This document shows positions 43,186 through 53,253 of a stretch of 64,000 nt of DNA, in pieces. The notes beneath the pieces are model-generated. The model made no database searches. It was not told the origin of the DNA and was given only the letters and a program-made list of their open reading frames with translations. The position numbers and the translations under genes were made by a program. The stretch is from contig NZ_JAPZSP010000034.1 in NCBI RefSeq assembly GCF_027531705.1, forward strand, positions 1 through 64,000, given 5' to 3'. Numbering within the stretch: position 1 is the first letter of the stretch; each line of letters begins with the position of its first letter. The DNA is from Flavobacterium sp. (GTDB taxonomy: Bacteria > Bacteroidota > Bacteroidia > Flavobacteriales > Flavobacteriaceae).

Positions 43186-43226
43186 TTTTTTTGATTTAGC
43201 TGAATACTGAGACTGAAAACCACTAA

Positions 43227-43553
43227 CTATTTCAATTTCTCATTATTATGATGTCTATCATGATCACGATTTGTTTTCAAATCCATTTTTTTATCAAAAG
43301 CGGCTTGCAGGTCAATTCCTGTTTGGTTGGCTAGGCACAAAACTACAAAAACTACATCGGCCAATTCTTCGCCTAAATCTTTGTTTTTATCGCTTTGTTT
43401 TTCAGATTGTTCTCCGTAACGACGTGCAATGATTCTTGCCACTTCGCCAACTTCTTCTGTAAGTTGTGCCATATTAGTTAGTTCATTAAAATAACGAACA
43501 CCGTGATTTTTTATCCAGTTGTCAACTTCTAGTTGAGAGTTTTTTAGGTTCAT
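43227..43553 (-). CDS. MazG-like nucleotide pyrophosphohydrolase
   Basis: 108 residues with the MazG fold: MAQLTEEVGEVARIIARRYGEQ carries the first Glu pair and DLGEELADVVFVVLCLANQ the second metal-binding part. Single-domain members hydrolyse (d)NTPs or house-clean modified nucleotides. The His-rich C-terminus (DHDRHHNNEK) is unremarkable. It lies upstream of aroA by 41 bases and may share its transcript. Confidence 0.88.
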   Translation of the reverse strand: MNLKNSQLEVDNWIKNHGVRYFNELTNMAQLTEEVGEVARIIARRYGEQSEKQSDKNKDLGEELADVVFVVLCLANQTGIDLQAAFDKKMDLKTNRDHDRHHNNEKLK

Positions 43554-43719
43554 GTCTTTATTTGTAAATTATGAATAGAACAAATATAAATAAATGTGAA
43601 TTGAGAAAGGTCAATCGTTTGGAATTTTTGTAAAAAGTGTAAAGCTTTGGGTTATTTGTAAAAAATAGAAAAGTATTGAAAACTGTTTTCTTTGGTTGTT
43701 CAATACTGTTCTAATTCAT

Positions 43720-43766
43720 TAAAAAAGAGATGGGGAAAGCAACCTAAATTTATAATCTCTTTAAAA
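43720..43766 (-). terminator. Possible terminator of the DUF3857 cluster
   Basis: Minus-strand AAAGAGAT / ATCTCTTT arms around a long loop that includes the stop codon, followed by a T run. The long loop makes this only a candidate. Confidence 0.4.
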
Positions 43767-45738
43767 CAATTTTTTCGTTTTGTTTTTCAATCATTTGTTT
43801 GTAGAAATCTTTTATTCCATCATAATAATCTTGGTGAATTAGGGCAGAATTAATTTCGGTTATTACAGAAAGTTGAATTTTATTTTCTGAATTATTTGAT
43901 TTGTAAGTAAACATCATCTCGCCATTGGGAGTTTTGATTGTAATTGATTTTGGCAAAGATTCAATTGTATAGCCTTGCGGGATTTCCATACCAATAACAA
44001 ATCTTTTTTGACTTGGATATCTGTAATAAATTGGTAGTTGTCTTTTTTCTTGTGTGAAAGGATTTTTGCCAATTTCAAAAAACAAAAGCGGATTGATATA
44101 AAGTTTATCGCTTATTTTTTCGATATGATTTTTGGATATAAAGCTATACGTTTCTACAATTGGTTTGGTCAAATCAGTTGCTTCATTTTCGATACTATAA
44201 TCTGTTATTGAAATGTCGTTGTGATCGTTTTCAAGTTTTTCAATATAAGTTTGATTGTTTATTCCTTTGTAATTTTTTCTAAAATTGTAGGCTTCATAAT
44301 CGGTTCTTTGAGTACGAACTTTGCCTGATAAATCTTCATTGCCATCAATAGTAACAATCATATTGGTGTTTTCTTTGGATAAAAATTCTGGAACAAGATT
44401 TATTTCTTCAGAAGAACCATCATTTCTTATTAATCTTCCAGTCCAATTTAGATCTCGGAAGGGTAAAATATTTAAAGTTGTATTTTTATCAGTTGCATCC
44501 ATCAATGTTCTTTTATTATCAATATCGACAGCAACAATTAAATAATTAAATACGGTTCTATTTGGAAAAACGGGAATTCCGTGATCGACTGTGCTTAACA
44601 ATACTGGAAAAGCTGTGATTCCAGCATAATTGAGCATTGATAGCAACAGTAAATTAATTTCGGCAACATTTCCTGTTTTTTCTATGTAGGCATTTGGGAG
44701 TTTTTTGTTGGTTAAATAGCCATATTTTTTATCCCAATTCATTTTGTTTTGAACAAACTTAAAGATTGTATTGGCTTTTTGAATTTGAGTTGTATCGTTT
44801 TTTATTATCAATCTCAAATCGCTGTCAAAGAATGATTTATCTTTTAGTTCGTCACCGAATTCTTTATTTTTATAAATGTCTTTGGCGACATCATCCCAAG
44901 TTTGAGAATACAGTTTTACGGGAACATCAGGGAAACGTGTTTTTTCTAATTCGTGATGCAAAGCACTTTTATAATTATCAATATTATCAACATATTCTTC
45001 TTCTAAAAGCGCAGGAATATCTTTTGCATTGTAAAGGCTATTAATTTGCTGATAGCTTACATTTACAGTTTGATTGTTTTCGTTGGTAAAATTTTGATAA
45101 CCATTTCCAATTTTGGTGTCTGATTCAAATTTGAAGAAGCCTACAGATATTGGTCTGTAAATAAAAAATTCAGGAATTTCTGTTTTATATTCACAAAAAT
45201 TCACGGGAATATCATATTGAAAATCAAACACAGGAAACTTTACTATATTTTCAGATTTCAAAATATATTTGAATTCAATGATAGAACCAACTTTTACATT
45301 GGGCATTGTTATACTTGCTTCGTTCCAGTATTCATTTACATTTTTTTTGAAGCTTCCTTCGTTATTCAGTTTAGTTTTAACAATTGCTCCATTTTCAATA
45401 TTGTAGGTTACAGCATTTGAAAATTTTACTGTTTCATCTTCCAAATTTTCATAACCAACATAATAAGGAACTTGAAAATTTGCCCAATTTAAACCTTCTA
45501 TTTTGTATATTTTTATTCTAAATTCAATTTCATGAATAGCACTAAATCCTTTTTTATTTTCATACCTGAAATGTGAATACCCTTTTTTGTATAAAATTGT
45601 AGCAACAGCAGTTGTGTCTTTCGGATGTTGCTTTTCTTTTAATTCTTCTAAAGTCACTTTTCCCAATTCATATTTTTGAGAAAAAACAGAAGTTGAAAGT
45701 AGTAAGAAAAGGGTTAGTAATGCTTTGTAAAGTTTCAT
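43750..45738 (-). CDS. DUF3857/transglutaminase-like secreted protein (paralogue 4)
   Basis: 662 residues, signal peptide ending TSVFSQ. DUF3857 domain over about 60-300, transglutaminase-like core at about 300-420, beta-rich C-terminal part with VLKRL end. In the core the usual Cys motif is replaced (TGNVAEINLLLLSML), so the thiol nucleophile is absent, while RTVFNYLIVAVDI and LMDATD follow in the His/Asp positions. Likely periplasmic or surface, with a binding rather than catalytic role. Last of four tandem genes with 5-base gaps. Confidence 0.85.
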   Translation of the reverse strand: MKLYKALLTLFLLLSTSVFSQKYELGKVTLEELKEKQHPKDTTAVATILYKKGYSHFRYENKKGFSAIHEIEFRIKIYKIEGLNWANFQVPYYVGYENLEDETVKFSNAVTYNIENGAIVKTKLNNEGSFKKNVNEYWNEASITMPNVKVGSIIEFKYILKSENIVKFPVFDFQYDIPVNFCEYKTEIPEFFIYRPISVGFFKFESDTKIGNGYQNFTNENNQTVNVSYQQINSLYNAKDIPALLEEEYVDNIDNYKSALHHELEKTRFPDVPVKLYSQTWDDVAKDIYKNKEFGDELKDKSFFDSDLRLIIKNDTTQIQKANTIFKFVQNKMNWDKKYGYLTNKKLPNAYIEKTGNVAEINLLLLSMLNYAGITAFPVLLSTVDHGIPVFPNRTVFNYLIVAVDIDNKRTLMDATDKNTTLNILPFRDLNWTGRLIRNDGSSEEINLVPEFLSKENTNMIVTIDGNEDLSGKVRTQRTDYEAYNFRKNYKGINNQTYIEKLENDHNDISITDYSIENEATDLTKPIVETYSFISKNHIEKISDKLYINPLLFFEIGKNPFTQEKRQLPIYYRYPSQKRFVIGMEIPQGYTIESLPKSITIKTPNGEMMFTYKSNNSENKIQLSVITEINSALIHQDYYDGIKDFYKQMIEKQNEKIVLKRL

Positions 45739-45743
45739 TTATA

Positions 45744-47648
45744 TTATAATTTCTTTAAAACAATTTTTTCGTTTTGTTTGTCAATCATTTTCTGGAAAAA
45801 ATCTTTAAGAGTTGGATAAAATTCAGAAGAAACAATTGCTGCGTTTATTGAGTATGTAATTCTCAATTGAATTTTATTTCCTGAATCTTCAATTAAATAT
45901 TTAAAAGCACCTATGTCTTCCTCTGTTATAAATTTGGATTGAAAAGGCAATGTTTCAACTTTGTAACCTTCTGGTATTTCAATATTTATATTATAAGATT
46001 TTTCAAATGGGAAGCCAAAGTCTACTGGATATTCTCTTTTTTCTTGCTTGAAAGGATTTTCATTAACAGATAGAAAGAACAATGGTGAAATATATAGTTT
46101 ATCATTTATAACTTCAAAAGCGTTAGTGTCTTTAAACGAATAAGTTTCAACTAGTGGTTTAAACAAATCTAATTCATTATCTCTAATATAATCTGAAATT
46201 TCTAATGCATCATTTTTGTCTTCTAATTTTTCGAGATATGTCTCTTTATCTATATTTATGTTTTCTTGGCGAAAGTTCAAGGCATTGTGTCCATTAAATT
46301 GTGTTCTTATTTTTCCATTTATTCCGCCTTTGTCATCTAATGTTACTTGTAAATTATTTATTTCAGTTGAAAGGTTTGTAGGTGTTAAGTTGACTTCTGT
46401 TGAAGTTCCGTCTTTTCGTATTAATCGTCCAAACCAGTTTAGATCTCTTGTCGGCAAAATATTTGGTGTTGAATATGGTTCAGTTGCATCTAGCAAAATT
46501 AATCCATCTTCAATTTCAATAGCGGAAATTACATAATTAAAAGCAGTTCTGTTAGGAAAAAAAGCAATTCCGTTAGATCGAGTACTTAATAAAACAGGGT
46601 TGGCATCAACTCCAGCATAACGCAACATAGCGGTTAGCATCAGGTTTATTTCTGCAACATTTCCGATATTGTCTTTATAAGCTTTTTTTACACCATCATT
46701 GCAATAATAGCTTGTAAAATTATTCCATTTTACTTTAGATTTTACAAATGAAAAGATAGCAGCTATTTTTTCATCACGAGTAGTTATTCCTGAAATTAAA
46801 GTATTTATGTCTTCTTCAAAATAGCCAATTTTTTTTAATTCGCCTCCAAAATCATCATTTAGATATATTTTTTCAGTAACAGCTTCCCAGTTTGTTGTGT
46901 ATTCTTTGTAAAATCTGCCAGGAATATTAATCATTGCCAATTCAAAAGAAACACTAGCTTTATAGTTATTTATATTATTAACAAAAGGCTCTTCATTCAT
47001 TGCAGGAATATTTTTCAGGATATACTTTGTTAAAGTATCATCGTTATATTTACCTTCAGTTGAAATTTTTGGAAAATAATACCCTTTTATTTGTTTATTG
47101 AAAACCAACGCGTTGGGAATCAAAAAATTATACTCTGAATAATTTACTGGAATATTAGTTTGAAAATACCAATCTCTAGGTGTATTGTAACCTGGTGTTC
47201 TACTTTGATATTCATATTCAATTATTGATCCTTCTTTTATATTAGGCATTGCAATTTTTTTTCGAGATCTATATTTGTTGATCTTTTCATCAAATTCACC
47301 GTTACTTTTAAGTTTTGTTTTTTCAATTTTACCATCAACCAAGTTGTAAGTAAATGCATCTGAAAAGTAAACATTTTCTCCTAAAAAATAGGGGACCTCA
47401 GTATTTGCCCATTCGTAGCCTTCTTTTTTGTATATTTTAATTCGTGTAGTCACTTTTGTAATTGTTGTTGCGTCTTCAAAATAAGTTTTTCCGATTTCAA
47501 ACAAAATTGCTGCTACAGCACTAGTATCGATTGGATGTTGTTTTTCTTGAAGTTCTGCAATAGAAACTTTTCCCAATTCATATTTTTGAGAAAAAACAGA
47601 AGTTGAAAGTAGTAAGAAAAGAGTAAGTGATACTTTGTAAAGTTTCAT
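45744..47648 (-). CDS. DUF3857/transglutaminase-like secreted protein (paralogue 3)
   Basis: 634 residues. Signal peptide same as paralogue 4 (MKLYKVSLTLFLLLSTSVFSQ region, first 20 residues). Long runs are nearly the same as in paralogue 2, such as FFQKMIDKQNEKIVLKKL at the end. It carries the same Cys-less core, IGNVAEINLMLTAMLRYAG, and FNYVISAIEI. The middle (about 200-230) is shorter than in paralogue 2. The mosaic of near-identity and divergence suggests recent duplication with gene conversion. Confidence 0.85.
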   Translation of the reverse strand: MKLYKVSLTLFLLLSTSVFSQKYELGKVSIAELQEKQHPIDTSAVAAILFEIGKTYFEDATTITKVTTRIKIYKKEGYEWANTEVPYFLGENVYFSDAFTYNLVDGKIEKTKLKSNGEFDEKINKYRSRKKIAMPNIKEGSIIEYEYQSRTPGYNTPRDWYFQTNIPVNYSEYNFLIPNALVFNKQIKGYYFPKISTEGKYNDDTLTKYILKNIPAMNEEPFVNNINNYKASVSFELAMINIPGRFYKEYTTNWEAVTEKIYLNDDFGGELKKIGYFEEDINTLISGITTRDEKIAAIFSFVKSKVKWNNFTSYYCNDGVKKAYKDNIGNVAEINLMLTAMLRYAGVDANPVLLSTRSNGIAFFPNRTAFNYVISAIEIEDGLILLDATEPYSTPNILPTRDLNWFGRLIRKDGTSTEVNLTPTNLSTEINNLQVTLDDKGGINGKIRTQFNGHNALNFRQENINIDKETYLEKLEDKNDALEISDYIRDNELDLFKPLVETYSFKDTNAFEVINDKLYISPLFFLSVNENPFKQEKREYPVDFGFPFEKSYNINIEIPEGYKVETLPFQSKFITEEDIGAFKYLIEDSGNKIQLRITYSINAAIVSSEFYPTLKDFFQKMIDKQNEKIVLKKL

Positions 47649-47653
47649 TTAAA

Positions 47654-49678
47654 TTATAATTTCTTTAAAACAATTTTTTCGTTTTGTTTGTCAATCATTT
47701 TTTGGAAAAAATCTTTCAGTGTTGGGTAAAATTCAGAAGAAACTATTGCTGCATTTATTGTTGTAGTGATTTTCATTTGAATTTTATTTCCAGTATTAGA
47801 AATTAAATATTTGAAAATCGCCAAATTTTCGTCGGTTACAAATTTAGCTTGAGCAGGTAATGTTTCAATTGTATAACCTTCAGGAATTTCTATATTTACA
47901 TTATAAGAATCTTCAAAAGGAAATCCAAAATCTACAGGATATTCACGTGTTTCTTGTTTGAATGGATTTTCATTAACAGATAAAAAGAACAAAGGTGAAA
48001 CATAAATTTTGTCATTAATAATTTCAAAAGCATTAGTGTCTTTAAACGAATATGTTTCAATAATAGGTTTTGATATGTCTAAATCATTGTCTCTAACATA
48101 ATCAGAGATTTCTATAGAGCCTTTGTCACTTTCTAGTTTTTCAAGATAAGTTTCTTTATTAATGTTTATTTTTTCTTGGCGAAAGCTCAAAGCATTATGT
48201 CCAGCATATTGTGTTCTTATTTTTCCACTAATCCCGCCTTTGTTGTCTAATGTTACTTGTAAATTGTTTATTTCAGTTGAAATATTTGTTGGCGTTAAAT
48301 TCACTTGAGTTGAAGTTCCATCTTTACGGATTAATCTTCCAAACCAGTTTAAATCTCGAGTTGGTAAAACATTTGGCACCGAATATCTATCAGTTGCATC
48401 AAGTAAAATTAAGCCTTCTTCAATTTCAATAGCTGCGATAACATAATTGAAAGCAGTTCTGTTAGGAAACAAAGCAATTCCGTTATCTCGAGTACTTAAT
48501 AAAACAGGGTTGGCATCAATTCCTGCATAACGCAACATAGCAGTTAGCATTAGGTTTATTTCGGCAACATTTCCAACATTGTCTTTGTACGCTTTTTTTA
48601 CACCATCATTGCAGTAGTAACTTGTGTAGTCATTCCATTTTACTTTCGATTTTACAAATGAAAAGATAGTGGCTATTTTTTCATCTCGAGTAGTTAAACC
48701 TGAAATTATAGTGTTTATGTCTTCTTCAAAATAGCCAGTTTTGTTTAATTCACCGCCAAAATCGTCATCTTCGTATATCTTTTTGGTAACAGTTTCCCAG
48801 TCGGTAGAGTAAGTTTTATAGGGTTGATTTGGATAGCGAGTCATAGTTAACTCATGTGAAATACTAGACGTATAATTATCAATATTATTAACAAAAGCTT
48901 CATCTTTCATTGATGGAAGATTTTGAGAAATATATGTTGTTTGTGTTTCTTCATAATCAATTTTATCAGAGCTAAAAGTTGTTTTTAATCCAGCAAAACC
49001 ATCACTAGATCTTTCTTTGCTGTTTATTGTTATTGAAGAAGTCTTTTTTTCAACTGTTGTTTTTGGAAAAACAAACCCTTTTTGATTAGGTTTATAAACA
49101 TAATATTCAGGAATGTAGGTTTTGAACTCTGAGTAATTTACGGGAATTGAAGTTTGAAAACTCCAATCTTTCATCGTTACTATATTTGTATTTGGAGATT
49201 TGATAGTGTATTCATATTCAATAATAGAACCTTCTTTTACATTAGGCATTGAGATTTTTTTCTGTGACCAATATTTATTTATTTTTTCATCAAACTCACC
49301 ATCACTTTTAAGTTTTGTTTTTTCAATTTTCCCTGCTACTAAATTATAAGTTATTGCATCATCAAAGCTTATAGTTTCTCTCATATTTGAAGGAATATAA
49401 TATCTAACTACTTTATTAGCCCATTCGTATCCTTCTTTTTTGTAAATTTTTATTTTAGCTTGAACAGTTGTAATCATAACAAATCCTTCGTTCTGAGAAT
49501 ATTCAAAAGTTACTTTGCCTTTTTCAAATAGTATTGCAGCTGGAGCTTCAGGTTCTGTTGGATGCTGTTTTTCTTCAAGTTCAGCAATAGTTACTTTCCC
49601 TAATTCTAATTTTTGAGCATTTGAATTTGTTATGAATAAAATGCTAACAAGAAGAAATAATTGTTTTTTAAAGTTCAT
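47654..49678 (-). CDS. DUF3857/transglutaminase-like secreted protein (paralogue 2)
   Basis: 674 residues. Signal peptide ends SNAQ. DUF3857 part with GYEWANKVVRYYIPSN and MPNVKEGSIIEYEYTIKSP, then the Cys-less transglutaminase-like core (VGNVAEINLMLTAMLRYAGIDANP, FNYVIAAIEI, LLDATDRYS). The closest relative in the cluster is paralogue 3. Five bases upstream of it. Confidence 0.85.
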   Translation of the reverse strand: MNFKKQLFLLVSILFITNSNAQKLELGKVTIAELEEKQHPTEPEAPAAILFEKGKVTFEYSQNEGFVMITTVQAKIKIYKKEGYEWANKVVRYYIPSNMRETISFDDAITYNLVAGKIEKTKLKSDGEFDEKINKYWSQKKISMPNVKEGSIIEYEYTIKSPNTNIVTMKDWSFQTSIPVNYSEFKTYIPEYYVYKPNQKGFVFPKTTVEKKTSSITINSKERSSDGFAGLKTTFSSDKIDYEETQTTYISQNLPSMKDEAFVNNIDNYTSSISHELTMTRYPNQPYKTYSTDWETVTKKIYEDDDFGGELNKTGYFEEDINTIISGLTTRDEKIATIFSFVKSKVKWNDYTSYYCNDGVKKAYKDNVGNVAEINLMLTAMLRYAGIDANPVLLSTRDNGIALFPNRTAFNYVIAAIEIEEGLILLDATDRYSVPNVLPTRDLNWFGRLIRKDGTSTQVNLTPTNISTEINNLQVTLDNKGGISGKIRTQYAGHNALSFRQEKININKETYLEKLESDKGSIEISDYVRDNDLDISKPIIETYSFKDTNAFEIINDKIYVSPLFFLSVNENPFKQETREYPVDFGFPFEDSYNVNIEIPEGYTIETLPAQAKFVTDENLAIFKYLISNTGNKIQMKITTTINAAIVSSEFYPTLKDFFQKMIDKQNEKIVLKKL

Positions 49679-49683
49679 GATTA

Positions 49684-51591
49684 TTATTTTTTGAGTAATA
49701 CAATTTTTGCGTTATCGTTACGAGCAATTTGGTCCATAAAAAGACGATAATCCTCATATTCGGTTTTAGAATAAATTCCTTTTTTGATAAAAAGTGTTCT
49801 CTTATAGAGTAAATTAGTTTCGTTTTGTTTTACAATTTCAGTTTTATATTCGCCAAATTTACTTTTGAGTTCATAATTCTGTGGAATTGATTCTACTGTA
49901 TATTCAGTAGGCAATGTGATAGTTGTCTCATCAGTGTCAGCAAATCCTCTTTGAATTTGAAAAGGTGTTTTTCTGTTTCTAATTCTTTTTAAATTTGATT
50001 GATATTGATTAAAAGCATTAACAACAAAAATTAAGTTATTGGCAGATGGCTTAGCATAATTTTCGGCTGATAGGTCAATTTTTTCGGTAAAAGAAATTTT
50101 TTCTTTATTGTTTGTAAATTCTGTTTTAATGAGCTTTAAATTGGCAATGTTATCCCAGTATTCTTTAAGTTTTGCTTCTTTTTCAGTTGGTAATAGAGTT
50201 TCAATTCTAACTTTTTCTGCATATTGTGTTCCGTATGTTTCAATAGCAACAGCACCAACAAGGCTTCCAGTATCTGATATAGCGTAATTTCCAATACTTT
50301 TTTGAATGTTTTTTTCATCTTCATAAATGGTCGTATGCACAATTTCGCCACCTTCAGGTTTTATAATCAAAACATCTCTATCGTCAGTAAAAATACCTTG
50401 GTAGCCAAAAGGATCAGTCTGACTTGTACATTCTAAAAACACATTTTTTTCTTTATCAGGAATGCATAAAATCATGTGATTTCCTTGCATAGAAACAAAG
50501 TCTGATTGAATATCTCGTTTGCTTCTGTCACCATATAAAATAGTGTTGTAAGAAGGAACATTCACAACATCAAGCAATGCTTTTGTGTAATTACTTAAGG
50601 CTTTACAATCTCCATAACCCAAACGATCAACATCTTTTGCATACATTGGTTTCCAGCCTCCAATTCCAACTTGAATACTGACATATCTTGATTTGTCTTG
50701 TACATATTGATAAATTATTTTTGCTTTTTTTATTGGGTCAGTTTCGTTTCCAACAAGTGCTTTTATTTTTATTTTTGTTTCTTCTGGAAGCTCAATAGTG
50801 CCCGATAGTATTTTCTCATAATACCACTTTCCAAATTGTTCCCAAGATTTTGCAGTTCCATCAACGCCTTCAAGATGGAATGATTCTAATCCTAAGAAAA
50901 CTTTAGGAAACACTTCAGAAAAAATGGGACTATAATCTTCCTTTTTTTGCGCAACAACATTGCTTATAGAATAGGATAATTTGTTTGAACTTTGATTTTT
51001 TTCAATCGTTTTGAAATTTTCAAAGTTCATTTCTTTTGATTTAAAACCCAAATCATTCGGATAAGTTACATTCAAAATTGATTTTTCAATACCCAAATAA
51101 TAGTCAGTAACAGGCATCCAGCTTGGAATAAATGCTGTGCTGGATGTTTCAATTTCACTTTCGTAAATAATCGTAAATGGATATTCGGTAGGAGTATAGT
51201 CTAGATAAATTACTCTATTGTCAGAAAAAAGAGTGATACCATCAAGTATGGCTTGTTCTCTAAAATCTTTTCTTTTTATTTTTTTAATTTCAATTCCAAA
51301 TGAATTAAAAACAGTTGCGCCAATTTCGTTTACAGATAAATTTTTGCTATAATATTCAACAGCATCTATTGAAGAAAGTCCTGCTTTGTTAAAAACAGTT
51401 ACAATATGTTGCTTATGGATATACATTTCTCTTTGCGATTTTATAGCAATATCAATTTGGTTGAGACGAACAACGGCGTCTGCATTTTGCTTTAAACTAT
51501 CAGGTATTTTGGTAATTGAATAATCGAACTTTTGACCAAATAGTGAGCTTGAAAAGAAAAAAATTGAGAAAATATAAACGAGTGCTTTCAT
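49684..51591 (-). CDS. DUF3857/transglutaminase-like secreted protein (paralogue 1, active-site Cys present)
   Basis: 635 residues, signal peptide ending SLFGQ. The DUF3857 region is followed by a transglutaminase core that keeps the nucleophile: RLGYGDCKALSNYTKALLD, Cys near 328, with a following GNHMILC His and FLECTSQTDPFG. It is thus the only cluster member with a plausible Cys-His dyad. It heads the cluster on the minus strand and is likely the ancestral, active copy. Substrate unknown; related proteins are found near the cell envelope in Bacteroidota. Confidence 0.87.
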   Translation of the reverse strand: MKALVYIFSIFFFSSSLFGQKFDYSITKIPDSLKQNADAVVRLNQIDIAIKSQREMYIHKQHIVTVFNKAGLSSIDAVEYYSKNLSVNEIGATVFNSFGIEIKKIKRKDFREQAILDGITLFSDNRVIYLDYTPTEYPFTIIYESEIETSSTAFIPSWMPVTDYYLGIEKSILNVTYPNDLGFKSKEMNFENFKTIEKNQSSNKLSYSISNVVAQKKEDYSPIFSEVFPKVFLGLESFHLEGVDGTAKSWEQFGKWYYEKILSGTIELPEETKIKIKALVGNETDPIKKAKIIYQYVQDKSRYVSIQVGIGGWKPMYAKDVDRLGYGDCKALSNYTKALLDVVNVPSYNTILYGDRSKRDIQSDFVSMQGNHMILCIPDKEKNVFLECTSQTDPFGYQGIFTDDRDVLIIKPEGGEIVHTTIYEDEKNIQKSIGNYAISDTGSLVGAVAIETYGTQYAEKVRIETLLPTEKEAKLKEYWDNIANLKLIKTEFTNNKEKISFTEKIDLSAENYAKPSANNLIFVVNAFNQYQSNLKRIRNRKTPFQIQRGFADTDETTITLPTEYTVESIPQNYELKSKFGEYKTEIVKQNETNLLYKRTLFIKKGIYSKTEYEDYRLFMDQIARNDNAKIVLLKK

Positions 51592-51641
51592 ACAAAAAAC
51601 TTATATTCAAAAATATAAAATTTTCTTACATGAACAATAAA

Positions 51642-52094
51642 TTACTCTTTATTTTTTGTATCAATAATTATAGTAACTGGTCCTTCATTAATTAGTGAGA
51701 CTTTCATGTCGGCTCCAAACTGTCCAGTTTGTACTTTTTTCCCGATTTCCAATTCCATTTGAGTGATGAAATTTTCGTAAAGTGGAATAGCAATATCAGG
51801 TTTTGCCGCTTTTATATAAGATGGTCGATTTCCTTTTTTGGTTAGCGCATGAAGAGTAAATTGACTCACAACAATAACATCACCATCAATATCTTTTAGT
51901 GATAAATTCATAACATCATTTTCATCACCAAAAATGCGAAGATTGGCTATTTTAGATGTTAACCAATCAATATCTTCTTGTGAATCTACTTCTTCTATTC
52001 CGATTAAAATTAGTATACCAGAATTAATAGTTGCAACGATGTTATTATTTATTTCAACAGATGCTTTTGATACACGTTGTATAACTGCTTTCAT
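51642..52094 (-). CDS. dtd: D-aminoacyl-tRNA deacylase
   Basis: Removes D-amino acids (and Gly) from mischarged tRNA. 150 residues, the exact family size. MKAVIQRVSKASVEI start, the SQFTL motif near 79 (VVSQFTLHA) and the NEGPVTIIID Gly-Pro motif near the C-terminus are diagnostic. Downstream of rsgA by 86 bases. Confidence 0.95.
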   Translation of the reverse strand: MKAVIQRVSKASVEINNNIVATINSGILILIGIEEVDSQEDIDWLTSKIANLRIFGDENDVMNLSLKDIDGDVIVVSQFTLHALTKKGNRPSYIKAAKPDIAIPLYENFITQMELEIGKKVQTGQFGADMKVSLINEGPVTIIIDTKNKE

Positions 52095-52180
52095 ATTAAT
52101 TGGTTTACAATGCGTTATTCTTTATGAGATTCCTACGGAATGACAAACTAGGCGAACTGAAAACTGCGACTGAAAACTGT

Positions 52181-53161
52181 TTACTTGTTCCTCGTTTCAT
52201 CACTTGCAATTCTATCATCATTATAAATATCGGTGCGGTAATGTTCGTCATCGCCTTCTAGAATTTTTAGATAACTGTTGTAGCGTGTCCACGAAATTTC
52301 ATCTTTTTCTAAAGCTTCTTTTATAGCGCATTTGGGTTCTTCTTTGTGAAGGCAATTATTGAATTTGCATTTATCTTTCAATTTGAAAAATTCAGGGAAA
52401 TAACCGCTGATTTCTTCTTTTTCCATGTCAACAATTCCGAAACCTTTAATTCCTGGCGTGTCGATAATTTTTGCTCCAAAAGACAAATCATACATTTCGG
52501 CAAAAGTTGTGGTGTGTTGACCTTGCATACTTTGCTCTGAAATAGTTTTAGTTTTTAGATGCAAACTTGGTTCTAAAGCATTTACCAAAGTTGATTTTCC
52601 TACGCCCGAATGACCCGAAAACATCGTAGTTTTTCCAGTCATTATTTCTTTTAATTCTTCAATACCTTTGCTTTCTTTAGCAGAAACACGCAAGCATTTA
52701 TATCCAATTTCTTGGTAAACATGTTGCATATACAATTGCTCATCTAATGTTGTTTCGTCTAAAGTATCAATTTTATTAAAAACCAAAATGGTTTCGATAC
52801 CATAAGCTTCGGCGGTAACCAAAAACCTGTCAATAAAATTAAATGTCGTTGGCGGATTATTTACTGTAATTAAAAGAAAAACATAATCCAAATTGGAAGC
52901 AATAATGTGCATTTGATGCGACAAATTTACCGATTTTCTAACAATGTAGTTTTTTCTTTCGTGAATGTTGGTAATTGTTCCAGTAACAACATCTGAAGTT
53001 TCATCTAAATCATAATCAACAACATCGCCAACCGCAATTGGATTGGTGCTTTTTATTCCTTTAATTCGGAATTTTCCTTTGATACGACATTCCATAAAAT
53101 CTCCTTGTTCAGATTTTACGGTGTACCAACTTCCAGTAGATTTATAAACTAGTCCTGTCAT
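52181..53161 (-). CDS. rsgA: Ribosome small-subunit biogenesis GTPase RsgA
   Basis: Circularly permuted GTPase that helps 30S maturation. 326 residues: OB-fold N-terminus (KGKFRIKGIKSTNPIAVGD), NKID at 129-132, P-loop GHSGVGKST at 183-191, DTPG near 234, and a Zn finger (CKFNNCLHKEEPKC) near 266-279. Complete. Downstream of the aromatic genes, possibly on the same transcript. Confidence 0.95.
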   Translation of the reverse strand: MTGLVYKSTGSWYTVKSEQGDFMECRIKGKFRIKGIKSTNPIAVGDVVDYDLDETSDVVTGTITNIHERKNYIVRKSVNLSHQMHIIASNLDYVFLLITVNNPPTTFNFIDRFLVTAEAYGIETILVFNKIDTLDETTLDEQLYMQHVYQEIGYKCLRVSAKESKGIEELKEIMTGKTTMFSGHSGVGKSTLVNALEPSLHLKTKTISEQSMQGQHTTTFAEMYDLSFGAKIIDTPGIKGFGIVDMEKEEISGYFPEFFKLKDKCKFNNCLHKEEPKCAIKEALEKDEISWTRYNSYLKILEGDDEHYRTDIYNDDRIASDETRNK

Positions 53162-53253
53162 TAACGATTGAAGATTAACGAATTTTGAATTCAGATTTAT
53201 GCAAAAGTAAACAAATCAAAAATCAAAAATCGTTAATCAGCATTCAAAAATCT
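53162..53253. repeat. Inverted microrepeat (GATTAACG / AAATCAAAAATC type)
   Basis: ATTAACGATTGAAGATTAACG on the left and AAATCAAAAATCGTTAATC on the right in inverse. Confidence 0.5.
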
